Below, piece after piece: positions 35,773 to 43,417 of a stretch of DNA of 51,100 nt. This stretch comes from an uncultured Paracoccaceae bacterium. Lineage in GTDB: Bacteria > Pseudomonadota > Alphaproteobacteria > Rhodobacterales > Rhodobacteraceae. How positions within the stretch are numbered: the stretch's first letter is position 1; each line of letters starts with the position of its first letter. Below the pieces are notes generated by a model. The model did not search any database and was not told the DNA's origin. It worked only from the letters and a program-made list of their open reading frames with translations. The translations under genes were made by a program, and so were the position numbers. The stretch lies in NCBI GenBank assembly GCA_947501025.1, contig CANMUM010000013.1, positions 1 to 51,100 on the forward strand, given 5' to 3'.

Positions 35773-35935
35773 ATCTAGGTCCTCATTGAGGATAATAGGG
35801 AATGCGGTTGAAATCCGTAGCTGCCCCCGCAACTGTAAGCGGAGAGTATTTTGAAAATACCACTGAAGCCACATGCTTTGGGAAGGTTCAAAATACGCTC
35901 GATCCGTAAGCCAGGAGACCTGCCCAGATATCACC
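35773..35935 (+). ncRNA. Cobalamin (adenosylcobalamin) riboswitch
   Basis: The conserved core is clear: AATAGGGAATGCGGTTGAAATCCG, then AGCTGCCCCCGCAACTGTAAGCGG, the ACTGAAGCCA/GGGAAGG segment, and the B12 box AAGCCAGGAGACCTGCC (about 35909-35925). It lies in the leader of btuB, its usual target. Binding of adenosylcobalamin is expected to switch off the eight-gene uptake operon. A terminator-like hairpin downstream (36019-36039) may be the expression platform; the 120 bases between B12 box and ATG are otherwise unassigned. Confidence 0.95.
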
Positions 35936-36018
35936 CATTCGATACGCGGGGTGCGTAAAGAAACGGCAGTCCGTAGCGGTGTTTGTCTGCGGAGGTATTC
36001 CCTCCATATTGTAAATCT

Positions 36019-36039
36019 AGGCTCTCAATGAGGGCTTTT
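36019..36039 (+). terminator. Terminator-like hairpin in the btuB leader
   Basis: GCTCTC (36021-36026), loop AAT, GAGGGC (36030-36035) plus one G-T and one A-T outer pair, followed by TTTT (36036-36039), 18 bases before the btuB ATG. Part of it (36024-36033) is complementary to CCTCATTGAG at 35781-35790, so an alternative long-range pairing exists. Suggested riboswitch expression platform. Confidence 0.5.
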
Positions 36040-36056
36040 GCGACATTGGAACGAAC

Positions 36057-37886
36057 ATGAATAAGACTTTGAATTTAACACTTATTGCAACACTAGCACT
36101 TAGTGTAACTCCGCTTTGGGCTCAAGATGTCATTGAGCTTGAGGAAATCACATTATCTGCCAATCTTGATGAAATAGAAACCGATCACACGGGCGCGAGT
36201 GTGGAAGTTATTGAAGGCGAAGACATTGATCAGGCGCAAAGCCTAACTCTTTCAGAATTTCTAGGTCAATATGCTGGCGTGAGTGTTAACCGCAATGGGC
36301 CGATTGGTGGAAATTCGAGCGTTCTTATTCGCGGTGCGCGCCAATATGAAGTTAAAGTGCTCGTTGATGGCATAGATGTTTCCGATCCATCACTTGTACA
36401 AAATTATTTTAATTTTAGCGGAATGGGCATGGGAGATGTTGACCGTATTGAAATCGTAAAAGGGTCGCAGTCATCGATTTATGGTGGTTCAGCTGTGGGT
36501 GGCGTGGTTTCAGTTACGACAAAAGCACCAGAGGTTAACGGGTTTTCGGGTTCATCGGCAATTGAATATGGTTCGTATAATACTGGTGCTGCATCGCTAT
36601 CACTCGCGCATGGCGGAAATAATCATTCTGTTGCTGTGACTTACAGCAAAATTATGTCCGATGGTTTCTCGGCTGTTGATGAAAACGATGGCGCGACTGA
36701 AGCGGATGGTTTTGAGGGTGATCGTTGGAGCGTAAATGCTTCATATGATGTGAGTGATTCTCTAACGATTGGTGTCTCTGGTTTTGTGGCTGATAGCATT
36801 GCCGATACCGATACAACTTACCCCAGTTTTGCTGATGATGATAGCGAGTATTCGGATCAACAAAATGCGGGCCGTGTCTTTTTGAATTATCATACTGATA
36901 GCATGGAACATGAAGTATCATTTTCGCGCCTTAACACCGATCGTGAGTTTACAACGGCTTTTGCAAGTTATGGCTATGAGGGGCAGCGTGATGAAGCGAA
37001 ATATGCAGCTAATGTGAGCGTGAATGAGAATATTCAACTTAGTGGCGGTGTAATTTGGACAAAAGAAGTTTATGACCAATATGGTGACTATGGAATCGCA
37101 AATGCTGAAGCTGAAAATCTTGCGGTTTATCTAGGGACGAATATCGCGGTTTCACCTAATCTTGATCTCAATCTTTCGGTTAGAAACGACAAGCATGATA
37201 ATTTTGGAAGCCACCAAAGTTGGCGCGCTGCTGTTGCATATCGTCCGATCGAAGGTACAGTTGTTCGAGGTGTTGTTGGCTCTGGTTATCGCGCCCCGTC
37301 ACTATATGAGCTATATGGCGATTATGTTGGAAATCTTGATCTAGAGGTTGAAACAAGCCTGAACTATGAAGTGGGTATTGAGCAAAGTTTAGGTCAAAAT
37401 GCTAAAATCGCTATGACAATATTCTCGTTGGAAACAGAAAACCAGATTACCTACGATACGACGACATATTCTTATAATAATCTTGAAGGCACGACCAAAC
37501 GCAAAGGATTGGAGCTTTCGGGTTCGGCTGAATTAACAGATCGTATCAGCACAAATTTTGCATATACATATCTTGATACAGAAGATTCAAGCGGTGCACA
37601 GCTCGCTCGTATCCCGAAGCATGAACTGAATGTTGGTTTTGACGCAGAGTTGGCTGAAGGGCTGGTTCTTGGCGTTCAAGGTAAGATGGTGAGTGATGTG
37701 GTTGATGATGCCTATGGTACGCCACTTGACGACTACACATTGGTAAATGCACGTCTTGGATACCAAATTGGCGAAGGCGAGGTATATGCTCGTGTTGAGA
37801 ATATGTTTGACGAGCAATACCAAACGGTCAGTGGATATGGGACTTCTGATCGTGCATTTTATGTAGGTTACCGTGTTAATTTCTAA
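36057..37886 (+). CDS. btuB: TonB-dependent cobalamin receptor, BtuB
   Basis: A 609-aa outer-membrane receptor. The signal peptide is MNKTLNLTLIATLALSVTPLWA. A TonB-box-like EEITLSA follows at about 28-34, then the plug domain (about 40-160: GASVEVIEGEDI, SSVLIRGARQYEVKVLVDGIDVSD, RIEIVKGSQSSIYGGSAVGGVV). The rest is a 22-strand-type barrel ending in FYVGYRVNF, with the terminal Phe needed for barrel assembly. The cobalamin riboswitch in its leader and the BtuFCD genes downstream identify the substrate as a corrinoid. The next gene starts 14 bases before its stop. Confidence 0.93.
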   Translation: MNKTLNLTLIATLALSVTPLWAQDVIELEEITLSANLDEIETDHTGASVEVIEGEDIDQAQSLTLSEFLGQYAGVSVNRNGPIGGNSSVLIRGARQYEVKVLVDGIDVSDPSLVQNYFNFSGMGMGDVDRIEIVKGSQSSIYGGSAVGGVVSVTTKAPEVNGFSGSSAIEYGSYNTGAASLSLAHGGNNHSVAVTYSKIMSDGFSAVDENDGATEADGFEGDRWSVNASYDVSDSLTIGVSGFVADSIADTDTTYPSFADDDSEYSDQQNAGRVFLNYHTDSMEHEVSFSRLNTDREFTTAFASYGYEGQRDEAKYAANVSVNENIQLSGGVIWTKEVYDQYGDYGIANAEAENLAVYLGTNIAVSPNLDLNLSVRNDKHDNFGSHQSWRAAVAYRPIEGTVVRGVVGSGYRAPSLYELYGDYVGNLDLEVETSLNYEVGIEQSLGQNAKIAMTIFSLETENQITYDTTTYSYNNLEGTTKRKGLELSGSAELTDRISTNFAYTYLDTEDSSGAQLARIPKHELNVGFDAELAEGLVLGVQGKMVSDVVDDAYGTPLDDYTLVNARLGYQIGEGEVYARVENMFDEQYQTVSGYGTSDRAFYVGYRVNF

Positions 37887-38721
37887 AAAAATTGGGGCGT
37901 GCATTGCGCCCCTTTTATCGGTCTCTATTGTGTTTGCAGAGCCGCCTAAGCGTGTTGTGTCTGTCAATCTTTGCACAGACCAACTTGCCATGACGGTTTC
38001 GTCTCCAGAGCAATTGATTTCTGTTTCTTATCTTTCCCGTGATCCGATGAGTTCAGCGATGTGGGAAGAAGCACAAAACTACAATATCAATCACGGGCAA
38101 ATCGAAGAGCTTGTTTTGCTGGAGCCTGATCTCGTTTTGGCGCATGAATGGACGTCGCCATTATTGCTTTCAATGCTTGAACGTTTTGATATTCCATATG
38201 TTCAGTTTTCTTCTGCGAATGCACTTGATGAAGTGTCGCCGCTTATTCTTCAGATGGGTGCAGCCCTTGGCCAAGATAATAGAGCTGCTAATATTGTTGA
38301 AAATTTTGAGAATCGCAAAACAGAGTTACTTGCCCAAGTGAATCGGCAAAGCCATAGCCCGCGCATCGCGGCATACGGACCCAATGGATGGGTTGGTGGC
38401 GCAACCACCTTAGATGCTGATATCCTTGCCAAGTCTGGCTTTGAAAACATTTCTAGTGAATTTGGTCTTGATGATGGTGGCTTTATGCCGCTTGAAGCAT
38501 TGGTTATTGCGAATCCTGATGTTGTGCTGACATCAACACCTTGGCCAAAATCATCACGGGGAGAAAGTTTACTGGCTCATCCTGCGCTTGCTGCGGTAGT
38601 TGATCATACGGTTGAACAACCAAAATCGGATGCGAGTTGGGATTGCGGCACACCTGAAATTCTTACAGCCCTTAGTCAGATGGTTGAACTATCCAAACAA
38701 TTTGCAGAAGGGCATAGATAA
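37873..38721 (+). CDS. btuF: Periplasmic cobalamin-binding protein, BtuF
   Basis: A 282-aa class III (helical-backbone) substrate-binding protein. The signal peptide ends near AFA-EPP at about residue 23. Typical features are KRVVSVNLCTDQLAM, the paired-lobe helix, LVLLEPDLVLAHEWTSP, and ALVIANPDVVLTSTPW. The start is GTG 37873, inside the end of btuB; no later start gives a full signal peptide. The stop overlaps the btuC ATG by one base. It delivers cobalamin from the periplasm to BtuCD. Confidence 0.88.
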   Translation: MLISKKIGACIAPLLSVSIVFAEPPKRVVSVNLCTDQLAMTVSSPEQLISVSYLSRDPMSSAMWEEAQNYNINHGQIEELVLLEPDLVLAHEWTSPLLLSMLERFDIPYVQFSSANALDEVSPLILQMGAALGQDNRAANIVENFENRKTELLAQVNRQSHSPRIAAYGPNGWVGGATTLDADILAKSGFENISSEFGLDDGGFMPLEALVIANPDVVLTSTPWPKSSRGESLLAHPALAAVVDHTVEQPKSDASWDCGTPEILTALSQMVELSKQFAEGHR

Positions 38722-39746
38722 TGCGCATATATAGCCTCTCAATAGGTTTGTTTATCGTCATATGCGGACTTGCTGCTGTGTCATTATTGATTGGGCCTGC
38801 TGATATCTCGATTAGCCAAGCGCTTTTTGCGCTTTTGCGTGGGGAAGGTGATGTGTTTGTCATCGTTATGCGTGAAATACGTTTGCCACGGGTTATGTTG
38901 AGTGTGCTGATTGGTTTTGCGCTAGGAATTTCGGGTGCGGCCATGCAAGGTTTTTTGCGTAACCCTCTCGCGGAACCGGGCGTTGTTGGTATTTCTGCAT
39001 CGGCGGCACTTGGGGCTGTGATTGCTCTGCAAACGGGATTTGCGATTGAAGGTAGCCAGTTGCTTGGTGCGCTGAATAAAGGCCGCATAGCTCCAGTCTT
39101 CGCTCTTCCAATTGCAGCTATGATCGGGGCATTATTGGCCGCAGGATTGATTCTTCTATTTGGCCACAGTGGTAAAACTGAGCGTTTGATACTGATTGGA
39201 ATCGGTATTTCCTCAATCGCAGGAGCGTTCATGTCTCTTGTCTTAAATCTATCCCCCAATCCTTTTGCTGCAATGGAAATTATGTTCTGGATGATGGGCT
39301 CAGTTGCTGATAGATCAATGCTGCATGTTTGGATGGCATCACCGTTTATTATCATTGGTAGCACGATACTCATTATTCTGGGCCGTAAGCTTGATGCTTT
39401 ATCACTTGGCGAAGATACGGCTCAATCACTTGGTGTCAATATGAAGGCAATGAGCGCGATGCTGATCATTTCTATTGCATTGATAATAGGCGCTTCTGTT
39501 GCCGTGGCAGGTGCTATTGGTTTCGTTGGATTGGTGGTTCCTCATATGCTTCGTCCAGTTATTGGTTCTAAGCCATCAACGCTTCTATTTGCTTCAGGTC
39601 TTGGCGGTGCGGCATTGCTCACTTCGGCGGATATTCTTACACGCGTGATCGCACCTGAGCGTGATTTGAAACTTGGGGTTCTTACGGCACTCATCGGCGC
39701 GCCTGTGTTCTTGCACCTTGTTCTTAAATCCAGCAAGCGAGGTTAG
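38721..39746 (+). CDS. btuC: Cobalamin ABC transporter permease, BtuC (FecCD family)
   Basis: A 341-aa permease with about ten TM helices. The family motifs are RLPRVMLSVLIGFALGISGAAMQGFLRNPLAEPGVVGISASAALGAV and GAIGFVGLVVPHMLRP near 270. Two copies assemble with two BtuD subunits. It starts on the last base of btuF and ends two bases before btuD, consistent with tight coupling. Assignment to cobalamin rather than iron-siderophore rests on the riboswitch and neighbours. Confidence 0.9.
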   Translation: MRIYSLSIGLFIVICGLAAVSLLIGPADISISQALFALLRGEGDVFVIVMREIRLPRVMLSVLIGFALGISGAAMQGFLRNPLAEPGVVGISASAALGAVIALQTGFAIEGSQLLGALNKGRIAPVFALPIAAMIGALLAAGLILLFGHSGKTERLILIGIGISSIAGAFMSLVLNLSPNPFAAMEIMFWMMGSVADRSMLHVWMASPFIIIGSTILIILGRKLDALSLGEDTAQSLGVNMKAMSAMLIISIALIIGASVAVAGAIGFVGLVVPHMLRPVIGSKPSTLLFASGLGGAALLTSADILTRVIAPERDLKLGVLTALIGAPVFLHLVLKSSKRG

Positions 39747-39748
39747 AT

Positions 39749-40516
39749 ATGCTTTCCGCGCATAATTTATATCTTCAAATTGATAAAAAATGCATTCTAA
39801 ATGGCGTGAATATATCAGTTGACCGTGGTGAATGCGTTGGGCTTATCGGTCGAAACGGTGCGGGCAAAACATCACTTTTGCGGGCACTGATGGCTATGGA
39901 TGCCAATGCATCAGGCATTTGCAATCTTTGGGACCAAAGTTCAAAAGATCGGGCGGTCACTGCGGGCTGGCTCGCTCAAGAGCGTTCAGTGAGCTGGGAT
40001 ATGGATGTTGAGCAAATCATCTCATTAGGTCGTATACCATGGCAAGGATTTATGGGGCGCGCGCATAAAGATGATAAAAAATATATTGAATTGGCAGCAA
40101 ATCAACTTGGGCTTGAATTATTTTTAGAGCGACCATTTCATACACTTTCTGGCGGGGAGCGTGCACGGGTTTTGATTGCAAGGCTGCTAGCGCAAAATAC
40201 ACCATTGGTTATGGCAGATGAGCCGATTGCAGCACTAGATCCCGCAAATCAACTGCAAGCTATGTCGCTGTTTCGAGAGCTTGCCGATGATGGCCGCGCA
40301 GTCGTATTTTCTATTCATGATCTTTCTTTAGCAGCACGATATTGTACGCGTCTTGTGCTGATGGATGAAGGGAAAATTGTGGCTGATGGTAGCGCTATGA
40401 GCGTTTTGAACGATGACAACCTTGCACAAGTTTTTGGTATAAAAGCCATTCGACAAGACAGCGATCATGGCTTGATCATTCATCCTACCGAAGCATTGGA
40501 GACGACCTATGGATAA
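39749..40516 (+). CDS. btuD: Cobalamin ABC transporter ATPase, BtuD
   Basis: A 255-aa ABC ATPase. Walker A is GRNGAGKTS, the Q-loop is around AQERSVSWD, the signature is LSGGERARVLIARLLAQ, Walker B is LVMADEPIAALDP and the switch His is in SIHDLSL. The family is FepC/BtuD-like. It energises BtuC. Its last eight bases overlap the exbB start. Confidence 0.92.
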   Translation: MLSAHNLYLQIDKKCILNGVNISVDRGECVGLIGRNGAGKTSLLRALMAMDANASGICNLWDQSSKDRAVTAGWLAQERSVSWDMDVEQIISLGRIPWQGFMGRAHKDDKKYIELAANQLGLELFLERPFHTLSGGERARVLIARLLAQNTPLVMADEPIAALDPANQLQAMSLFRELADDGRAVVFSIHDLSLAARYCTRLVLMDEGKIVADGSAMSVLNDDNLAQVFGIKAIRQDSDHGLIIHPTEALETTYG

Positions 40517-40940
40517 GTTTGCACAATTATTAAACCTTGGTGGAGCAAGTATGACGGCCATCGCTATCGTCTCAATATTTGCTTTGATGATCATTATTTA
40601 TAAGCTTGGGCAGTTCACATTGAGAAACTACTGGTTCAAGCCTAACCCTAGCCGAATTGATGTTTTGACGGCTGGCAATGGTTTAAAAGGCTTGGAAATT
40701 GCCGCGGTCATCGCACCACTTTTGGGGTTGCTTGGGACGGTTATCGGTATGATCACGGCTTTCCAAACACTTGAGGCCGCGGGTTCAGCTCCAGAAATTT
40801 CATTGCTTGCAGGAGGTATTTGGCAAGCATTATCAACAACGGCCGCGGGAATGGTTGTGGCAATTGTTGCAACCGTTTTTCTTGGCCTGTTTGATGACGC
40901 GATTGAGCGCATGGCGCAAAAGATAGAACTCGCAAAATGA
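40509..40940 (+). CDS. exbB: Short ExbB/MotA/TolQ-type proton-channel protein
   Basis: A 143-aa ExbB-family protein, well below the usual 220-245. TM1 is at about 16-38, TM2 contains IAPLLGLLGTVIGMITAF (about 60-80) and TM3 contains ALSTTAAGMVVAIVATVFLGLF (about 100-122); the last two match the pore-forming helices of ExbB/TolQ. The cytoplasmic loop between TM1 and TM2, about 90 residues in E. coli ExbB, is only about 20-30 here. With ExbD it should form the proton-driven stator that powers TonB. It is located between btuD and exbD with overlapping ends, so it is dedicated to cobalamin uptake. Confidence 0.85.
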   Translation: MDKFAQLLNLGGASMTAIAIVSIFALMIIIYKLGQFTLRNYWFKPNPSRIDVLTAGNGLKGLEIAAVIAPLLGLLGTVIGMITAFQTLEAAGSAPEISLLAGGIWQALSTTAAGMVVAIVATVFLGLFDDAIERMAQKIELAK

Positions 40941-41317
40941 CGAAAGCAAGACGATTCTCAGCTCCATCTCTTACGCCGATGATCGATGTGGTTTTCTTGT
41001 TATTGCTTTTTTTCTTATTATCAAGCCAATTTAAAACACAAGAGACATTGCGGATAGCAGTTGCGGGGGAAGCTGCACAAGCGAATGAAGTTGATCTTCA
41101 GCTTGTTGAACTTGGTAAGCAGATGCGGTTGAATGGCATTGATGTAACTGAGCATGAGTTCATATCACATCTTGTTGGCTTGCAACCAAATAAGACATCT
41201 TTTGCCATTCGAAGTGATCAAGAAGTGACCTATGGTGAAGTTGTCAAAATGATTGATCAAATCCGTTCAATGGGCTTTGAAAATGTTGTTTTGGTTGAGA
41301 AACAAAATGAAGACTAA
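40937..41317 (+). CDS. exbD: ExbD/TolR-family protein with the canonical membrane Asp
   Basis: A 126-aa protein with a short cytoplasmic N-terminus (MTKARRFSAPSL), one TM helix (about 13-33: TPMIDVVFLLLLFFLLSSQF) and a periplasmic TolR-like domain. Asp17, in PMIDVVFLL, aligns with Asp25 of E. coli ExbD, the residue that carries protons. The gene overlaps exbB by four bases (ATGA) and the second exbD by eleven. Confidence 0.9.
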   Translation: MTKARRFSAPSLTPMIDVVFLLLLFFLLSSQFKTQETLRIAVAGEAAQANEVDLQLVELGKQMRLNGIDVTEHEFISHLVGLQPNKTSFAIRSDQEVTYGEVVKMIDQIRSMGFENVVLVEKQNED

Positions 41318-41663
41318 GCGCGCCAAAATTGACCCGATGATCACGATGATCAATGTTGTTTTTTTATTGATCGCATTTTTTATGGTTGGTCAGCTTCAGC
41401 AACCTATACCGATCAGCGTAACATTGCCGATCTCAAAGGGCTTAAATGAAACTTCACTGCTGGAGCCCATTTTTATAGATGAGACAGGCAAAATATATTT
41501 CCACGACCTGGTAGATGGCGATGCAATAAAGCTTGCTGCGAAGAAACATACTGAAATGCAAATTCATGCTGATGAAAATGCGCCTGCGAATTTGGTGATT
41601 GCTGCATGGAAGCGCATTCTTGATGCAGGTATTGTTATTGGAGACATAGGTGTGCAGAAATGA
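41307..41663 (+). CDS. Second ExbD-like protein with Asn in place of the essential Asp
   Basis: A 118-aa ExbD paralogue starting at ATG 41307 inside the end of exbD; a longer frame from 41253 would overlap further and is unlikely. The layout is the same: basic N-terminus (MKTKRAKID), one TM helix (PMITMINVVFLLIAFFMVG) and a periplasmic domain ending DAGIVIGDIGVQK. At the position of the proton-carrying Asp it has Asn16 (codon AAT, 41352-41354) in the otherwise matching MINVVFLL. It is unlikely to conduct protons by itself and probably pairs with the canonical ExbD in the ExbD dimer (inference). The stop overlaps the tonB start. Confidence 0.85.
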   Translation: MKTKRAKIDPMITMINVVFLLIAFFMVGQLQQPIPISVTLPISKGLNETSLLEPIFIDETGKIYFHDLVDGDAIKLAAKKHTEMQIHADENAPANLVIAAWKRILDAGIVIGDIGVQK

Positions 41664-42334
41664 TGAAGAGGGTGATTGGTTGCGTTGCGGCATTTGGGTT
41701 CAGCTTGATCATTCATGTGGGTCTACTGAATAATTTTGATACAACACCGACTTACATTTCGCAGGTGACGCAAGCCACTCCAGCTGAATTGGACGCAATA
41801 TCGGCATTTGATCGACTTGATGAAAATCGCAAATCTGCTGAGCTGATCGACGCGGCATCCCAAGCTCTTGCCAGCGAAATTCTGGAAATTGAAACGCCAC
41901 ATATTGAAATACCAAGTCCAAAAGCCATCGAACAGAAAGAGGCGAATGCTAATAAGGCTCCAGATAAGAGTAACGTTAAACCATCTGTATCCAAAACCAA
42001 TTCTGACTCAAGCCAAGCTAAGCAAAACAAGCCGGTAGCAGCAAACCAAGATTCACAAAACAAGCAGGCTTATAACTCTTTCCAGCCTTCTGTCCGAGAT
42101 GCATTATTTCGGGTTTTGCGATCGCCAAGAGGTGTTGAGGCTGCGAAGGTGGTTGTTTTAATCAGTTTTAAAAACGGACGGTTTTCATCAGCTAGTATAG
42201 AGTCCAGCTCTGGAAATCGTGAATTGGAAAAGGCAGTTCTGTTGGCTGCAAAAAAGGCGCGTTACGGCACCCCGCCAGCTGGCTTTTCAGTAAGCTCACA
42301 AACGTTTCGCATTCCAATCCATATCAAAAATTAG
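41660..42334 (+). CDS. TonB-like energy transducer
   Basis: A 224-aa protein with an N-terminal signal anchor (about 4-22, VIGCVAAFGFSLIIHVGLL, with the His typical of TonB TM helices), a Lys/Ser/Gln-rich periplasmic spacer (about 75-135, less proline-rich than usual) and a C-terminal TonB-type domain (about 140-224: SFKNGRFSSASIESSSGNRELEKAVLLAAKKARYGTPP). It links the ExbB/ExbD motor to BtuB. It is the last gene of the operon; its stop overlaps that of the convergent LysR gene by four bases. Confidence 0.85.
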   Translation: MMKRVIGCVAAFGFSLIIHVGLLNNFDTTPTYISQVTQATPAELDAISAFDRLDENRKSAELIDAASQALASEILEIETPHIEIPSPKAIEQKEANANKAPDKSNVKPSVSKTNSDSSQAKQNKPVAANQDSQNKQAYNSFQPSVRDALFRVLRSPRGVEAAKVVVLISFKNGRFSSASIESSSGNRELEKAVLLAAKKARYGTPPAGFSVSSQTFRIPIHIKN

Positions 42335-43251
42335 CGTTTGGAAACACGCTTATTAATCTCGTCTCGGCAGCGGCTAATCATGAAGTCAATGAATACGCGG
42401 ATTTTGGGTTCTTGATATCTGCGATGTGGGTAAAGGCAGGCCAGATGTGCTCCGATAAGTTTGTGATCGGTCAAAACTGGAACAAGTTCGCCAGCGGAAA
42501 TTTGGTGCGCAATTTCAAATTTAGCTTTGTTCACAACCCCGTGCCCGCTTTCGGCCCATTGAGTCAAGACCGTTCCATTGTTGCTATCAAATGACCCTGA
42601 AACCTCTAAACGTGTCACGCTTCCATCATCTTCAGCGAAGCTCCAATAATATTCACGCGAACCTGGAAAGCGTAAAAGCAAACAGTTATGATTGCGCTTC
42701 AGATCTAATAGATCTTTGGGCTCACCATGTTTTTTGATATATTCAGGTGAAGCGCATAAAGTCCGTTCAATATCGGTGATCTTGTGCATTTTGAGATTGC
42801 TATCTGGTAGCTCGCCCATATGAAAGGCCAGATCCATACCTTCTTTGATGATGTCAACTTTGCGATCAGATAGACGCAACCGCACCGATATATCTGGAAA
42901 TTCCTTGTGAAACTCTGGAATAAGTGGTGCAAGGATGTGGCGCCCAAATCCAAGGGGCGCAGACACAATAATAGCACCTTTGGGATTGTTTGAAATATCA
43001 GCAATAGCCGCTTCACTCTCCTCAATCGTGGCGAGTATTTGTTTGGCGCCTTCATAAAATATGCGACCCTGTTCTGTGGGTGCGAGCTGACGAGTCGTAC
43101 GATTGAACAACCGCACGCCCAGATGTTTCTCAAGCTCTTTTATACGGTTCGATGCCACTGCTGGGGAGACGCGCAAATCACGACCTGCCGCAGAAAGATT
43201 GCCGACTTCTACAGTGCGAACAAATACACGGATATTTTCAATATATGACAT
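42331..43251 (-). CDS. LysR-family regulator divergent from asd
   Basis: A 306-aa LysR protein of the CrgA/AaeR-like group: FVRTVEVGNLSAAGRDLRVSPAVASNRIKELEKHLGVRLFNRTTRQLAPTEQG is the DNA-binding part; the effector domain (about 90-295) begins GAIIVSAPLGFGRHILAPLIPEF. It is divergent from asd with a 166-base gap that contains three 20-bp-phased repeats, likely LysR contact sites. The target could be asd, itself, or both. The ligand is unknown. Confidence 0.87.
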   Translation of the reverse strand: MSYIENIRVFVRTVEVGNLSAAGRDLRVSPAVASNRIKELEKHLGVRLFNRTTRQLAPTEQGRIFYEGAKQILATIEESEAAIADISNNPKGAIIVSAPLGFGRHILAPLIPEFHKEFPDISVRLRLSDRKVDIIKEGMDLAFHMGELPDSNLKMHKITDIERTLCASPEYIKKHGEPKDLLDLKRNHNCLLLRFPGSREYYWSFAEDDGSVTRLEVSGSFDSNNGTVLTQWAESGHGVVNKAKFEIAHQISAGELVPVLTDHKLIGAHLACLYPHRRYQEPKIRVFIDFMISRCRDEINKRVSKR

Positions 43252-43287
43252 TTTAAAACCTTTTGGGTGTAATAAATATTTTGAATA

Positions 43288-43340
43288 ATGAGCATAAAGT
43301 AACGAATATTACTATAAAGTGAAGCTTATTACTATTAAGT
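43288..43340 (+). repeat. Three 13-base repeats at 20-base period in the lysR-asd gap
   Basis: ATGAGCATAAAGT (43288-43300), ATTACTATAAAGT (43308-43320) and ATTACTATTAAGT (43328-43340) are separated by exactly seven bases each. Copies 2 and 3 match at 12 of 13 bases, copies 1 and 2 at 10 of 13. A 20-base period puts them on about the same helix face two turns apart, as expected for an iterated operator. Confidence 0.6.
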
Positions 43341-43417
43341 CAGGCAAAATACACGAATGAATATTCACAATTGTAAAAATATCAATTAAGCATGCGCTAT
43401 CAAATAAGGATATGATA

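Noticed and set aside
43252-43417. Riboswitch upstream of asd (lysine or SAM type)
   Set aside because: None of the conserved core sequences is present; the phased repeats fit a protein operator better.
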